Translations under genes and position numbers: made by a program | Shown here: piece by piece, positions 12,729 to 25,252 of the stretch | Layout: the number at the start of each line of letters is the position of its first letter | Position numbering within the stretch: position 1 is the stretch's first letter | Source: Argopecten irradians | Lineage: Eukaryota; Mollusca; Bivalvia; Pectinida; Pectinidae | Assembly: GCF_041381155.1 (NCBI RefSeq) | Contig: NC_091137.1 | Span: 26,395,351 to 26,459,350, forward strand | DNA length: 64,000 nucleotides | Reading direction: 5' to 3' | Notes under the pieces: generated by a model | Told to the model about the DNA's origin: nothing | What the model saw: only the letters and a program-made list of their open reading frames with translations | Database searches by the model: none

Positions 12729-14829
12729 ATGGTACTAAATTATCGGCTAAGAAACTTGAATTATTGCACAAATGAAATAATTATTATCAGTTTAGTAAAT
12801 GTGAATTTAATTTGAAGAATTCCAAACAATCTCTTCAATCACAGAAAGCGTTTTAAAGTTCGATCTTGAGTGACCTTATATAACACTGGATTAGGTTTGT
12901 TTTCCTGAAAAAAATCTTTGATTTTGTACCCATAAGTGGACAAGAGCTGTTTAAGAACAGCAAAGGTTGCCTCTGACAGCCATTACAGACCTACGAGAAT
13001 ATCTTGCTAGAAGAAGTTTATCTATTGGGCCTCTTGAAATACTCAAAATCCTGTGTTTTACCCCTAAAATGAATGCCTATATCCATAACATATATAATCT
13101 TAAGAACCTATGTAAACTAAGGCAGAAACCAAGTCAATTGTAAAATAAACATCAAATCAACACCGTAACCATCTTACAATTTTCAATACTATAACTTTTC
13201 ATTCTTGAAATATTTGTCTTTAGTAGATGTAATTAACAAGTTTACACTTACCCTCTTGAAATTCTCAAAATCCAGCAATTTCTTCCTTAAAATGATAGTT
13301 CATACTCATCACAACACTCATAATCTTAAATTGATTAATGAAAATATCAATGTCAGATAACAGTTTTTGAACGCTTACACCGAAAACTTAATCTGGGATT
13401 TCCAACGCCGACGCCAAGGTGATTCCATAAGCCCCCTCTCTTCGAGAAAAAAGAAAAATATCACGATTTGTATGAAAGGTAAATATGACATTTGAGCATC
13501 GCCGACAGAGCATGAACGATACCAATTAATTGATATTTGATGTTTAATCGTGTAAAAATGTGTCTATTTAATACACAAAAATACATACATAATTATTTAT
13601 TTTCCTTTTGAGAATGCACTATCAGTATTTCATTCGATAAAGGGCATAGTGCCGTGGATTTTTTTTCGGGTTGCAATTAATTATTTTTAATATTTTCATC
13701 TTGGAATAAAATACAAAGTTCGAACTTTTCAACGATGGTAATGGTGTAAAGAAAGTGATTTTTGTAACTGAAGAAATTATCAATTTGTCTGCTGCTGTTT
13801 TTGATAGAGAAAAAATACCATTCGTCAGCAGTGAAGCATTTTAAGTAGTCCACAAAAATACAAGGAATTTGTAAATAATATTGTTTTATTATTTAATGCC
13901 AACTTGGAATATTTATTTCTAACCTAAAACTATTACTAGTTGGTATTCCGTATTTGCATATTTCAGGGTTATCTGCCCTTGAGGGTAGACAAAGAGACGT
14001 GAATGTCGGTCACACAATAATGACGTCACGAAGGATACCTACCCGCAATTGAGGTAAATAAAAATTATGTAGTATGCAAAGACGAAACATTTTACAATTG
14101 ATAAATACATTTATGTCGTTTTAATTTTAGGTTATCTGTGACACTTTCATTATTTCATTGTGCAATGCATTTTTAAACACATATGATGACAAATTAATTA
14201 TGAAATGTGCTCTATATAAATTCCGAAGTTAATGAAAAAAATTATATGATCTACAAAAGTATGGACACTTTATAATTATATAAGTGTATACAAAAATACT
14301 GTCAACAATTTATTTTTCATAAAAGAAGTAAATTCATCTAAACATTTAAAGAAAACAAACCACATGTATAAACTGTTTTTATGTCATTTTATCATTGTCA
14401 AAAATCATTTATTATGCATAGAAATGACCTGTATACAATAGCTTCAGTATTGGTATCAGATGTATATATTTATGATTCCATCACGTATCATTTTGTAGAG
14501 GTTTCACAACATATTTTGACTTTAAGGCAGTAAATCTACAATGTAGGTATAAAAAGGTAAGACTATGGCAGACGATTTTAGGAAATCCACATATTAACAA
14601 AAAATAAATAATTGGATGTTTAAGAAATCAACATCTCAACACTTTTATCAAAATCCTAACCAATATTAACGCCAAAACAGGAACTATTTCCATAAGCTCT
14701 ATCTCCTTTAGGGGCAAACTAAAAACGGATTATTTTATTAATACATATTCTACAGCCATGAAGTTGACAATTTCTCGTGCTGCATTTAGGATATCTTGCA
14801 TTCCGTCATAATCCTCGTGTGAAACATTG
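12729..14829. other. Gene-free AT-rich stretch
   Basis: No supported exon. Two diverged copies of a segment can be seen about 235 bp apart (CCTCTTGAAATACTCAAAATCC near 13028 and CCTCTTGAAATTCTCAAAATCC near 13252, each followed by a similar ATAATCTTAA word). Words around 13405-13440 (AACGCCGACGCC-, CATAAGC) reappear loosely near 14668-14700, so pieces of one dispersed repeat are likely. This stretch lies downstream of the ZIP relic's stop codon. Confidence 0.4.
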
Positions 14830-17800
14830 TTATACTAGTTCCTGTATGTTCATCAGTTTCTTTTCATACAAAGCAATGAGAAGCAAAATGGAGACCCCTA
14901 GGATCATTCCCATGACCTGCAGGACGAGGTGGAAGAGTGGATTTTCTCCTTGCTTTGTGTCCACGGTGGTGAGTTCTAGCAACTAGTAAAGAAAACAAGT
15001 AATTTAAATGTTTGAGATTGTTGTTAGCTTCTAGAAATTAAATTACTATTTTACATACAATTCATGAATTCATATCTCTAATCTCTAATCTCTCATTATA
15101 ATTCTATTCAAAAGCCATCATAAAGATACAAGGGGAGCTTACATGACCTTTGACTTTGTGTTTCCCGAAATATGAGAATAACTATTTAAGGAATATTTAC
15201 TATCTAATTAAAACATCTCGTTAAGCTAGTGTATTTGTAGAGCCAAACTTACAATGTCTACCAGTGCTATTTAGAGGAACATTCCAGCCACAGAAATATA
15301 CACCCACGTGATAGAGTCCCCAATGTTTCCAGTGAGAACGCCAATCACCATGCCGATAAATGCCAGCACCGTAGACACAGTACTACATGTACATATGAGT
15401 GCCGGTTTTACCGTCATTCCTGCTTTCAACAGTACAGTGAAGTAGCCTGGTAACAAAATAACCAACAGTAAGTATAAAACTAATAAAACATCCTAATCTA
15501 AAGTAGTCCATTTCCGATAAAAAATGTTATTGCGTTTTCAATGTATGGATCGGTCTCAAGACACATCTTTCCAATGGCTCTAGTAGTCACAAAGCTCGTA
15601 GAAGATTACGCCTTTATGGCAAAACGAAATCACCATGTTCCCGTAAATTTAGGTCAATTCAGGCCAATAAGTTCGGTACTGTTTTGCGCGTTCATATCGC
15701 AAATGCCAGTTTTAACCCATTCTTACACCTATACTCTATTTTAGTAAAACATAGAACACACTGAAGGACACAGTGTTAAATGAAAGGTATGTACAGATTT
15801 TGCTTTGGGTTTTTTTCATAACAAGCTTTATTAAAGTAAATCGATGAAACTATTCTACAAGCGTTTTAAACTGTTATCAGTAATATTTGATCTACATGTA
15901 TTTATCTAGTAAGTATTTATAATATTTTAATATGTCAGTTAAAAAAATGTACTTTTCTTACTGATTTAAAATGTTTGTCAACTGAAGATACAAACAATGA
16001 GAACAACTATTTGTTGTAAAAATATGACAGAGAACAATTGAAATATACGGAATCTAGTCGTAGGAAAGATAGGCATCGTGAGATGTAGTCAAACAAGAAC
16101 TATAAAACATACCAACTTCATGTAGTAGCTCATGACAAAAGATGGCCACGGATGTACTAAACTGGAAAAGGTAGCTTCGATCGCAAGTCCATCGTATAAA
16201 TTGTGTACTCCATCGCCAAGAAGAACCATCCATGCAAGGGAGGCAACTGTAGTTGGAAGAACATGGGCGTGACCGTGCGGGGATCGACACAGGGCATCAC
16301 TGGAGTTCACCTCGTCGACAAAGTCATTGGTGTTGTAAGTTTTGTGTTCAAGTGAACATCTCTCCAGAGACGACTCAAAGAAATTGTTGAGTGCTATAAA
16401 AAAATATTATATTGTACTTTACGATTGTTTGAGAAAAATTGCAATGTTAAGCATTTAACAACGCTGAGTACTAAACATCAAGATACAATATATTGTACTG
16501 TACCAATATTTGAGAAATTATTGCAAATTTTAGTTTTCAACAACCTTTTTTCTCATAAAGAAAGGGAACAAATGCTGAAAATCTTAAGTATTTATCAGAC
16601 AAGTTAGAAAAATTTAACAGTTTTTTTTATATTCTGTCACCCCCGACAATTTATTTTAACTCTACTTTCATAATTACTGGCTGAGTCCATTATTCAGTTT
16701 TAGGGGTGAAGAATTGAAATTACCTTTCTGTCCTGGATGGATGCCAATGACTTGTTCTTTACAGTCTAGATCAATGACAGGCATGGCACCACACCCATCG
16801 GTCAGTGGAATAATCGTCTGTTCATCATCTAGGTGTTTTGAATTCTTCACAAACACAGGTTTTGTCTAAAACATATGCAATCTCGTTTTTTTTCATAATG
16901 CAGTATTGTTCTCAATCATTTACATTCATCAATAAATTCATTTTCTTAACAATCATCATTTTTAAAATGCCCGCTGCTAGTTATCATGTGATCCAAATTA
17001 TAAAATCAATTGTGAAGTCTTGCAAGATCTCAGGCAGACCGCCATTATTTGAAAAGTAGATAAAAGTGGCGAATCTTATGAATTGGTGGCGACACTATAG
17101 AACAACGTCTATTCGTTCTTTTGGTATTGATTCCTTTAAGATTTTCTTAATATGACATGAACAGAGACTCTGAAAATGGTTTGTCAATTTTTTGTTTCAT
17201 ATTAGTCAATGCATTAGGAAGGAAAATGTTGCTAGGGTTACAAAATAGTAATAAATAAGGCCTATTTCATATATAGAATCACATTATGTAAAAAGCAAGA
17301 TCATCTTTGATTTACATTACATGTAGGTCTTGGACCACTAGACTTCTGAGCTAATACGTATCCCTACCTAGTATTTGAGACCATGATAATCAAGCCAAAA
17401 CAGCTTATTTTGGTAATTTTTATTTGCTAATTATGCACCTGAATTCAAATCAAAATAGTTTCATGATCATGTGTCAAGAAACCTTTAACAATTCATGATC
17501 AATTACAAACGAAAATTTCGGAAAATTCTATCGATGGGAAATTTTATTTGTTTCATGATGATCGTCCGTTTGATAACTATAGCAACCGACCGATATCTAC
17601 TGTTATGAAAACTATCTGCATTTACTGTCTTTAACCTTTAAAGTACAGCAGTTTACAACAACGTTTGTGGACAACACAGACATTCTGATATTCTAGTGAC
17701 ACTCAAATGTCATCTTTTTTTCACCTTGTACTATTGTTTATACCTAGATTTCAAACAAACAATCTTTATATTAGAAAGAAAATTTTATATAAGAAATATT

Positions 17801-19474
17801 GACATCCCAGGTTTGTTCATTAGCACCAAAGCACTATATATACGTTTTGTGTCCCTTTTGATCCCCAATATCCATCCAATTTTCAAACCTGTTACTTAAT
17901 TATTAAATCAATAAATTTCAAGCATTAGCCACTTTTCAGACACTTTTCACAATTAATATGATAGTTGTGAATCATTATAGCTGTAGTTGCTATGGTAACC
18001 ATCCTTAACATGGATGGAGTATTCAAATTTGAATATATAGTCAATATCAGCTAAGTGTTTCATCTAGAAACCATAAAACGCATCATTGAACAAACTTTAT
18101 ATTTCTCCTAAAGATATATATTTAGTGCTTACCTATTCTGAGCCCAAATTAGAGTTTGTTAAAGATTGCGTTTTATGGGTTCACACAGAATTTTTTTTTA
18201 CAAATTCCAATTCGCTTAATGACAATAAGAGCTGGGATAATAAAAAAATCTTCCATTATTATTGAATAAGTGATTTACTTAATATCTTAAATGTTACAAC
18301 TTTAACATTTTTCTTAACTTAGCTTAAAGATTTATGGATTTGGAATAGGTCCAAACCATACATAGTCCTTTCAAGCACTTGTTCATGCTATATACAAAAC
18401 AATAGAATGTACCGATAGTTTCTTGTATTATTCCCAATCTTACAACCTTAATATTCGATAGTGTAAATTATCTTTGCCGCTGAAATGTATACTAACTGTA
18501 CTTACCTTCTTTAGATTGTGCTTGAGGTTGGTAATAATAGATAACATTCTCTCCATAATGAAAAAAAAAAAAAAATGGCCGCCATTCCACATAGGCCCTT
18601 CAGGACTGCTGTATGATGCTCGTCATCTTCCGCACTGTTGCCACCATCATTATGGTAATGACAACCCCCCAACGCCTACATAAAATACCATCATGTACAT
18701 ATCGTACACGTTACAGGATGCTTCAGTCTATTCATTCCTACAAAAGAAGGACTTTAAAAAATTTGATTTATTTCTCAAAACGCCTTTCTTGCCAATGGGG
18801 GTTGAAACACATGGTTGCCACACAATTACTTCAAATGAATCAAATCCATTCGTTCTAAAAACAGAAGGAGAGTTTAATAATTTAGCTATAATTACCCTTT
18901 ACATATTTCCGTACCATTCCCGGATTTCGTTTAATTTAAGTTGCGGCGGAGGGGATGTTTGGAGTTTGGTCTGAAGTAGAACATCTTTTCTTTTATTTTT
19001 ATTTCATTTACACTGCATTTAATTCGTAAACATCTGCTTCTGTAGGAATGAAGGATTTTGGTCTAAAGCATCAGTACGTTTATGGTAAATAGTTTTGTAT
19101 AATTTTTGAGTCTGGGCTCTTTCGGGCTCAGGAGGCCTTTCGACCAGTGTGTCCGGACAAAAAAAGGCAAATTTTCTAATCGTGGGACAAATTATGATGT
19201 CTGGTTGGGCAGCTGACCCTATACCCGTTTAAAATGCATCTGGCTCCAGCTATCTTTGTGAAAGGTGAGTGCCAAACCACTGAGTCCTTGGAACATCCAT
19301 ACCAATTCTTTGAATTACTTACGTGGGGCAGCAGATTTAAGATGGCATCTCCTGATAAAGCTCCCTGAGCCACAAGGAATGAAAACAGATGATTTTAAAA
19401 CGATTTTACAACAGCCACTCCCAGCAGGCCAACCATACTGATGACAATGGTAGCTATAGTCGAGTATCCTCATA
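14830..19474 (-). pseudogene. ZIP-family (SLC39, LIV-1/ZIP4-ZIP12-like) zinc transporter relic, introns retained
   Basis: Six exons with GT/AG borders and matching phases read in order on the minus strand: 19323-19474 (TM1-2, GALSGDAILNLLPH), 18506-18675 (LLPH|AL, then TM3 ending MERML), 16724-16865 (cytosolic loop), 16113-16393 (TM4 with HNLYDGLAI and TM5 with CHELLHE), 15253-15446 (TM6-7, LLKAGMTVK to AGMFL), and 14830-14982 (TM8, LLLIALYEKKL, TAA stop). ZIPs import zinc or other divalent metals into the cytosol; HNxxDG and HExPHE supply metal ligands. Disabling changes seen: a TAA after VVKSF in the first exon; about three residues missing before GALSGD; a 15-T run in TM3 that is one base short of frame (exon 170 nt between two phase-0 introns); a frameshifting gap between EATFSS and STSVAIF; a TAA in place of the usual Tyr after AGMFL. 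The Pro of HExPHE is Leu, and GLAIG is GLAIE. Retained introns mean a duplicated or decayed gene, not a retrocopy. N-terminal exons were not found. Confidence 0.85.
18068..18183. mobile_element. Small foldback element inside a ZIP intron
   Basis: ACCATAAAACGCATCATTG near 18070 pairs with a GCGTTTTATGGGT word near 18168, and AACAAACTTTAT with a TTTGTTAAAG counterpart, giving imperfect arms of about 30 bp. It sits between the 18506-18675 and 16724-16865 exons. No coding content. Confidence 0.55.
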
Positions 19475-21656
19475 CTGAGAGTCAAAATACAACAAGAAAT
19501 ATAACATGGTCTAGTACCCTCATACTGAAAGTCAAAATACAATAAGATATATAACTGTGGTCTAGTACCCCCATACTGAAAGTCAAAATACAACAAGATA
19601 TATAACTGTGGTCTAGTACCCCCATACTGAAAGTCAAAATACAACAAGATATATAACTGTGGTCTAGTACCCCCATACTGAAAGTCAAAATACAACAAAG
19701 TATATAACTGGTCTAGTATCCCCATACTGAAAGTCAAAATACAACAAAGTATATAACTATGGTCTAGTATCCTCATACTGAAAGTCAAAATACAACAAAG
19801 TATATAACTGGTCTAGTATCTCCATACTGAAAGTCGAAATACAACAAGATATGAAAATGTTGTCTAGTACCACATACTGAAAGTCAAAATACAACAAAGT
19901 ATATAACTGGTCTAGTATCCTCATACTGAAAGTCGAAATACAACAAGATATGAAAATGTTGTCTAGTACCACATACTGAAAGTCAAAATACAACAAAGTA
20001 TATAACTGGTCTAGTACCCCCATACTGAAAGTCAAAATACAATATGATATATTACTGGTATAGTATCCCCATACTGAAAGTCAGAATACAACAAGATATA
20101 TATAACTATGGTCTAGTACCCCGCATACTGAAAGTCAAAATACAACAAAGTATATAACTGGTATAGTATCCCCATACTGAAAGTCGAAATACAACAAGAT
20201 ATGAAAATGTTGTCTAGTACCACATACTGAAAGTCAAAATACAACAAAGTATATAACTGGTCTAGTATCCCCATACTGAAAGTCGAAATACAACAAAGTA
20301 TATATAACTGGTCTAGTATCCCCATACTGAAAGTCAAAATACAACAAAGTATATAACTGGTCTAGTATTCCCATACTGAAAGTCAAAATACAACAAAGTA
20401 TATAACTGGTCTAGTATCCCCATACTGAAAGTCAAAATACAATATGATATATTACTGGTATAGTACCCCCATACTGAAAGTCAGAATACAACAAGATATA
20501 TAACTATGGTCTAGTACCCCGCATACTGAAAGTCAAAATACAACAAAGTATATAACTGGTATAGTATCCCCATACTCAAAGTCGAAATACAACAAGATAT
20601 GAAAATGTTGTCTAGTACCACACACTGAAAGTCAAAATACAACAAAGTATATAACTGGTCTAGTATCCCCATACTGAAAGTCGAAATACAACAAGATATG
20701 AAAATGTTGTCTAGTACCACATACTGAAAGTCAAAATACAACAAAGTATATAACTGGTCTAGTATCCCCATACTGAAAGTCAAAATACAATATGATATAT
20801 TACTGGTATAGTACCCCCATACTGAAAGTCAGAATACAACAAGATATATAACTATGGTCTAGTACCCCGCATACTGAAAGTCAAAATACAACAAAGTATA
20901 TAACTGGTATAGTATCCCCATACTGAAAGTTGAAATACAACAAGATATGAAAATGTTGTCTAGTACCACATACTGAAAGTCAAAATACAACAAAGTATAT
21001 AACTGGTCTAGTATTCCCATACTGAAAGTCGAAATACAACAAAGTATATAACTGGTCTAGTATCCCCATACTGAAAGCCAAATACAACAAAGTATATAAC
21101 TGGTCTAGTATTCCCATACTGAAAGTCAAAATACAGCAAGAAATATAACTATGGTCTAGTACCCCATACTGAAAGTCAAAATACAACAAGGTTTAAAACT
21201 GGTATAGTACCCCCATACTGAAAGTCAGAATACAATAAGATATATAACTATGGTCTAGTACCCCGCATACTGAAAGTCAAAATACAACAAAGTATATAAC
21301 TGGTCTAGTATCCCCATACTGAAAGTCAAAATACAACAAGATATGAAAATGTTGTCTAGTACCACATACTGAAAGTCAAAATACAACAAAGTATATAACT
21401 GGTCTAGTATCCCCATACTGAAAGTCGAAATACAACAAGATATGAAAATGTTGTCTAGTACCACATACTGAAAGTCAAAATACAACAAAGTATATAACTG
21501 GTTATAACTGGTCTAGTATCCCCATACTGAAAGTCAAAATGCAATATGATATATTACTGGTATAGTACCCCCATACTGAAAGTCAAAATACAATATGATA
21601 TATTACTGGTATAGTACCCCCATACTGAAAGTCAAAATACAACAAGATATATAACT
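19461..21656 (-). repeat. Minisatellite, ~49-bp unit, about 44 copies, built on a ZIP splice acceptor
   Basis: The plus-strand core CATACTGAAAGTC recurs about every 47-54 bp from 19471 to 21623; I count about 44 cores by eye. At least four unit variants exist, differing in the spacer (-AAGTATATAACTGGT, -AGATATGAAAATGTTGT, -AGATATATAACTATGGT, -ATATGATATATTACTGGTA). They recur in the same order around 20025, 20430 and 20775, which is a higher-order pattern. Read on the minus strand each unit is a pyrimidine-rich tract ending GACTTTCAG, then TATGGGGATAC. The last unit merges into the first recognised ZIP exon (acceptor CAG at 19477-19475, then TATGAGGATAC). Short open frames across the array are low-complexity by-products. 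Confidence 0.9.
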
Positions 21657-21954
21657 GTGAATATAAATAGGACATAATATGTCAACCTTGATATTCTATG
21701 GTTTACTATCACTGTCATTTTATCCATCCCTGGACAATGCCATAGCATAAATAAAGGTAGTTCAGGGGGAAAAGCTGTCTTATTACAGAACAATAGAAAC
21801 TCCCTTTGAAGATTAACAAGAACGACATCGAACTTCAAAGCAACACAGGGTATCATGGTCCGCTAAACCTGCCTTTATTATTAAGCTTCCCCTAATATAT
21901 AGTCTGTATATAAGGCAAAAATCATAATATTTAGACAGGTTTAGAACTAAGTGA
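21657..21954. other. Short spacer between minisatellite and LINE
   Basis: A minus-strand open frame covers much of it and continues into the array, but I recognise no domain and see no convincing splice signals. If the ZIP N-terminal exons exist they should lie on this side or beyond the LINEs; none is evident. Confidence 0.35.
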
Positions 21955-23265
21955 ATTATCTTCTTTATGATATAGAATATGCTAAATTAATTAAAGATGT
22001 CATTACAGACACAAAAAAGAATACTGTCTACCTATATATAATCTTAACAATATAAATGACATTGACGATATGGCTTTACAGTTTAACATTGATGATCAGT
22101 TATTCCTTGAAACTCTGTTAATGAACATTAGAGGTAAAACAATATCTTATGCCCCTTATAAGAAAAAAAAACTAAGGAAACTTGAAGGAAAACGAATTGA
22201 TTAAGTCCAAACATAATTTGGAAAACAGTAAAAATTATTAATATTACAGACAATGAGAGGAAAAAAATAAAGAATTAGAAGCCATTCGATTACATAAATT
22301 ACGAGAAAGCATAATAAGGTCTAGAGCACAATGGGAAAAAGATGGAGAAAAACCTACCAGTTATTTTTTTGGTCGAGAGAATCGAAACTTTACCTCCAAA
22401 ATTATTCCTAAAATTCAAAGAGATGATGGAACCATAATAGAGGAACAAAAAGAGATTTTGGAAAACATCAGACATTTTTATGAAGACTTGTATAAAGAGA
22501 ATATATATCTACATGACATTGATCTTAATACATACTTGAATTTTAACGATATACCCAAACTTACTGTTACAGAGTCTCAGTCTCTAGAAGGTGAAATCGC
22601 TTATAAAAAGCTAGTAACTTCCAAAGGAGTATGAAAAATAACAAAAGCCCTGGGTCTGATGGCTTTACGGTTGAATTTTTTTTTATTTTTTCTAGTTGAA
22701 TATTGGTAAATTTGTAGTACATTCTTTGAATTTGGTTTCTCAAAAGAAGAATTATCAGTTACCCAGCGTCGGGGTGTAATTACTTGTATACCAAAAGGTG
22801 ATAAACCTCGACATTTTTTTTTTAAGAATTGGCGTCCAATCTCATTACTGAACATAACTTATAAAATTACTTCTGGTGTGATATCGTACAGAATAAACAG
22901 TGTTTTAAACAAAAGTATAAATCATGATCAGACAGTTTTTTTTGTTTGTTTTTTTTATCAGGGAGGTATATTGGCGAGAACAAACGTTTACTTTATGATA
23001 CAATGAAATTTACTGAAGATAATGGCATGATCCTGATGGTAGATTTCGAAAAAGCCTTTGACTCTGTATCTTGGAATCATACTAGAAAAGTCTTGATTTT
23101 TTTTGGATTTGGCAATGACATTCTAAGATGGTTTAATACTTTACACAATAATGTCACATCTACAATTAATCAAGGTGGGAATTTATCTTCTTTTTTTTAA
23201 GTCAAAAGATCTTGTTGTCAAGGCGATCCAATTGCCCCATACATTTTTACACTACTGTGAAATCA
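21955..23265 (+). mobile_element. L1/Tx1-type LINE ORF2 fragment, 5' part
   Basis: Reading across frames gives the post-endonuclease linker (FNIDDQLFLETLLMNIRG near 22084, then APYKKK), the block IIRSRAQWEKDGEKPTSYFF near 22311, and HFYEDLYKE near 22470. Reverse transcriptase blocks follow: LMVDFEKAFDSVSW near 23034, FFGFGNDILRW, and CCQGDPIAPYIFTLL near 23215. The wording is typical of the L1/Tx1 group of non-LTR retrotransposons. Endonuclease is absent (5' truncation). Several frameshifts and T-run expansions break the frame, so it is dead. The reading stops near 23265, where foreign sequence begins. Confidence 0.85.
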
Positions 23266-23559
23266 TTAATGTTCGTTGGGCTCAATTTTCGTGGTTTCTA
23301 AAATTTTACAATTTCGTTAGCACTTTAATTCATTGAGAAGACCTTACCCATTACCGTTAAAATACACAGTCTACACTGTCATCTGTATTCTTTGATCTCT
23401 GAAGCAGAACTAAGCTCTACCACACAACACAGTTACAATCACAATGTAGAGTCGGTACTCAGCCAGTGTTTTTACAGATGTGTCCAACAAACAATTCTCG
23501 TGTCACATCGATAGAGTCATGATATACCCAATCAATTATTTGTTGTACATGTACATGTA
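23266..23559. mobile_element. Insertion of about 295 bp splitting the LINE
   Basis: LINE reading is lost after the QGDPIAPYIF block and resumes at CAEFLAIRLRKN near 23560. TGTGAAAT at the left edge and TGTGCTGAAT at the right edge may be the split or duplicated target. The inserted part contains TTCGTGG-TTTCTAAAATT words similar to those near 40560 and 52060, so it may belong to a dispersed non-autonomous family. No frame or terminal structure can be assigned with certainty. Confidence 0.5.
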
Positions 23560-24050
23560 GTATGTGCTGAATTTTTGGCAATTCGTTTAAGGAAAAACAT
23601 TGATATAAAAGGAATTAAAACAGATGACACTGATATTCTTACATCCCAATATGCAGGCGATACATTTCTTAAATTACATTAGACGGATCAGAAAAGTCAC
23701 TTAGTGAGAGTTTAACAGAATTAATTTCCCTCAAACATGTATCGGGTTTAAAAAGTAATATATAGATAAAACTGAAATAATATGGATAGGAATTATGAAG
23801 TACAGTAACGAAACTATGCTCCCGGAGTTCCATCTTAATTTGGGAAACACTAAATTCACATTACTTGGGATTGACTTTGATGTAAATTTAGATATCAGGC
23901 CTAAAATGAACTTTGATGAGAAAATTGTAAAATTAAAAAGTTTAATTAATATATGGAAGAAAAGGAAACCTTTTGGTAAGATTCACATTATCAAATCATT
24001 AATGTTATCTCAATTTAATCATTTGTTTATATCTCTTCTTAAAACATGGC
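23560..24050 (+). mobile_element. L1/Tx1-type LINE, middle part with degenerate catalytic box
   Basis: Continues the same element: CAEFLAIRLRKN, KGIKTDDTDILTSQYAGDT (the usual YADD catalytic box reads YAGD here), then FTLLGIDFDVNL, WKKRKPFGKIHIIKSLMLSQ and FNHLFISLLK. The Asp-to-Gly change would abolish reverse transcriptase even without the surrounding frame breaks. Confidence 0.85.
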
Positions 24051-24111
24051 TATGATGTCATATTTTGTTGTCCCCAGTACTTTATTTAGACTATTGTTCA
24101 AGTACTTGTTC

Positions 24112-24217
24112 TGTCTGTAGATTAGTACATCTTTCACTGTAAATTAGTTTACCTGTAGCTGTAGATAAGTTTCAACTAATCTACAGTTTCAGGTAAACTA
24201 ATGTACAATGAAAGGTA
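24112..24217. repeat. Foldback repeat, CTGTAGATTAGT family
   Basis: The left half (CACTGTAAATTAGTTTACCTG then CTGTAGATAAGTTT) is answered by the right half (AACTAATCTACAG then CAGGTAAACTAATGTACAATG) in reverse complement, with almost no loop. Arms are about 45 bp with a few mismatches. Confidence 0.7.
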
Positions 24218-25252
24218 GAGAGTGACACTACATGCAGCATTGTAAAATTGGACAGATAAATAAAAAATAAATGTAATCGAATTCAACATAAATGTAATAG
24301 AAAACTTCAATAATACATATTATTACATATTTTCAGTTTTATATATTGATTCGTGGACATCGGCATAAATCCAATCACATCAACCACAACGCATAAAATT
24401 ACTCTTTGTGTTGAAAATCAAGACTCTTTAGTATTTCGACAGCACATGCATTCCTACAATGATGTTTTAATTTCAGATAGATATGTGTACTTTCTTTCTT
24501 TGAAAACTGAATGAATGCTTTCGGTGTATTTCCCAATAATTTCACTGTTAATTGCTTCATTTCTTGAATACATACACGTAACACATAAATCCACGTTTAC
24601 CAGATTGAATAATTTCGGTATAATTCCTTATCCAAGAATCACACAAAGACTACTGAACAAATTTGAAATTTTAAGCTTTCTTTTCATCACTTTGCCGTCT
24701 TCACATAATTTCAATGTAGTTTTCTTTAGAATCCACTAAATCTTGATATTTTGTTTTAGAACCAATCATATTCTTCATTTCATAACGTAGGGCGATATAT
24801 TCAAAATTGATACGTTTCCATGATAATCCTCCATATCTTGTGAATTTTCGACAAGTCATATCCAAGTAAATGGTCTGCCTCTGACATAAAGAGCAGTTAA
24901 ATTAAAATTTCACAAAATAAACTCTCTTATTGGAAATTTGATAATCATTTTAGATAGTTTGACTTCGTAAAGATCTGATCTGCACTGTCTATCATGTTGC
25001 CTCTTGTACTGCTCCACTCAGAATGAAGAGAACTCAAACTCACAAAAAATCTCTGGTAATAACATTGGTATGGAATTTCATGAAAAATTCATGCAATGCA
25101 TGCACGACCAGAGTAGACATATTACAACAGTTACTGTGCTGACATGTTCAGTGTCAAAGATGGTTGAATGCCTTACCTGTAGCTGTACATGTAGATTAGT
25201 TACACAATAGCCATAGTTAGCATTGTACATCAGAGTGCCATGTTTTAAGTAA

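Noticed and set aside
19315-21488. Minus-strand open frames with repeated LDQLYTLLYFDFQY-like peptides
   Set aside because: Pure translation of the minisatellite; frames change with unit-length variation.
19461-21656. CRISPR-like regular array
   Set aside because: Spacers are not unique: the whole 49-bp unit repeats with a few variants, in an intron/exon setting of an animal gene. It is a minisatellite.
24399-24739. Overlapping open frames on both strands
   Set aside because: AT-rich, no recognisable domain, inside a mobile insertion.
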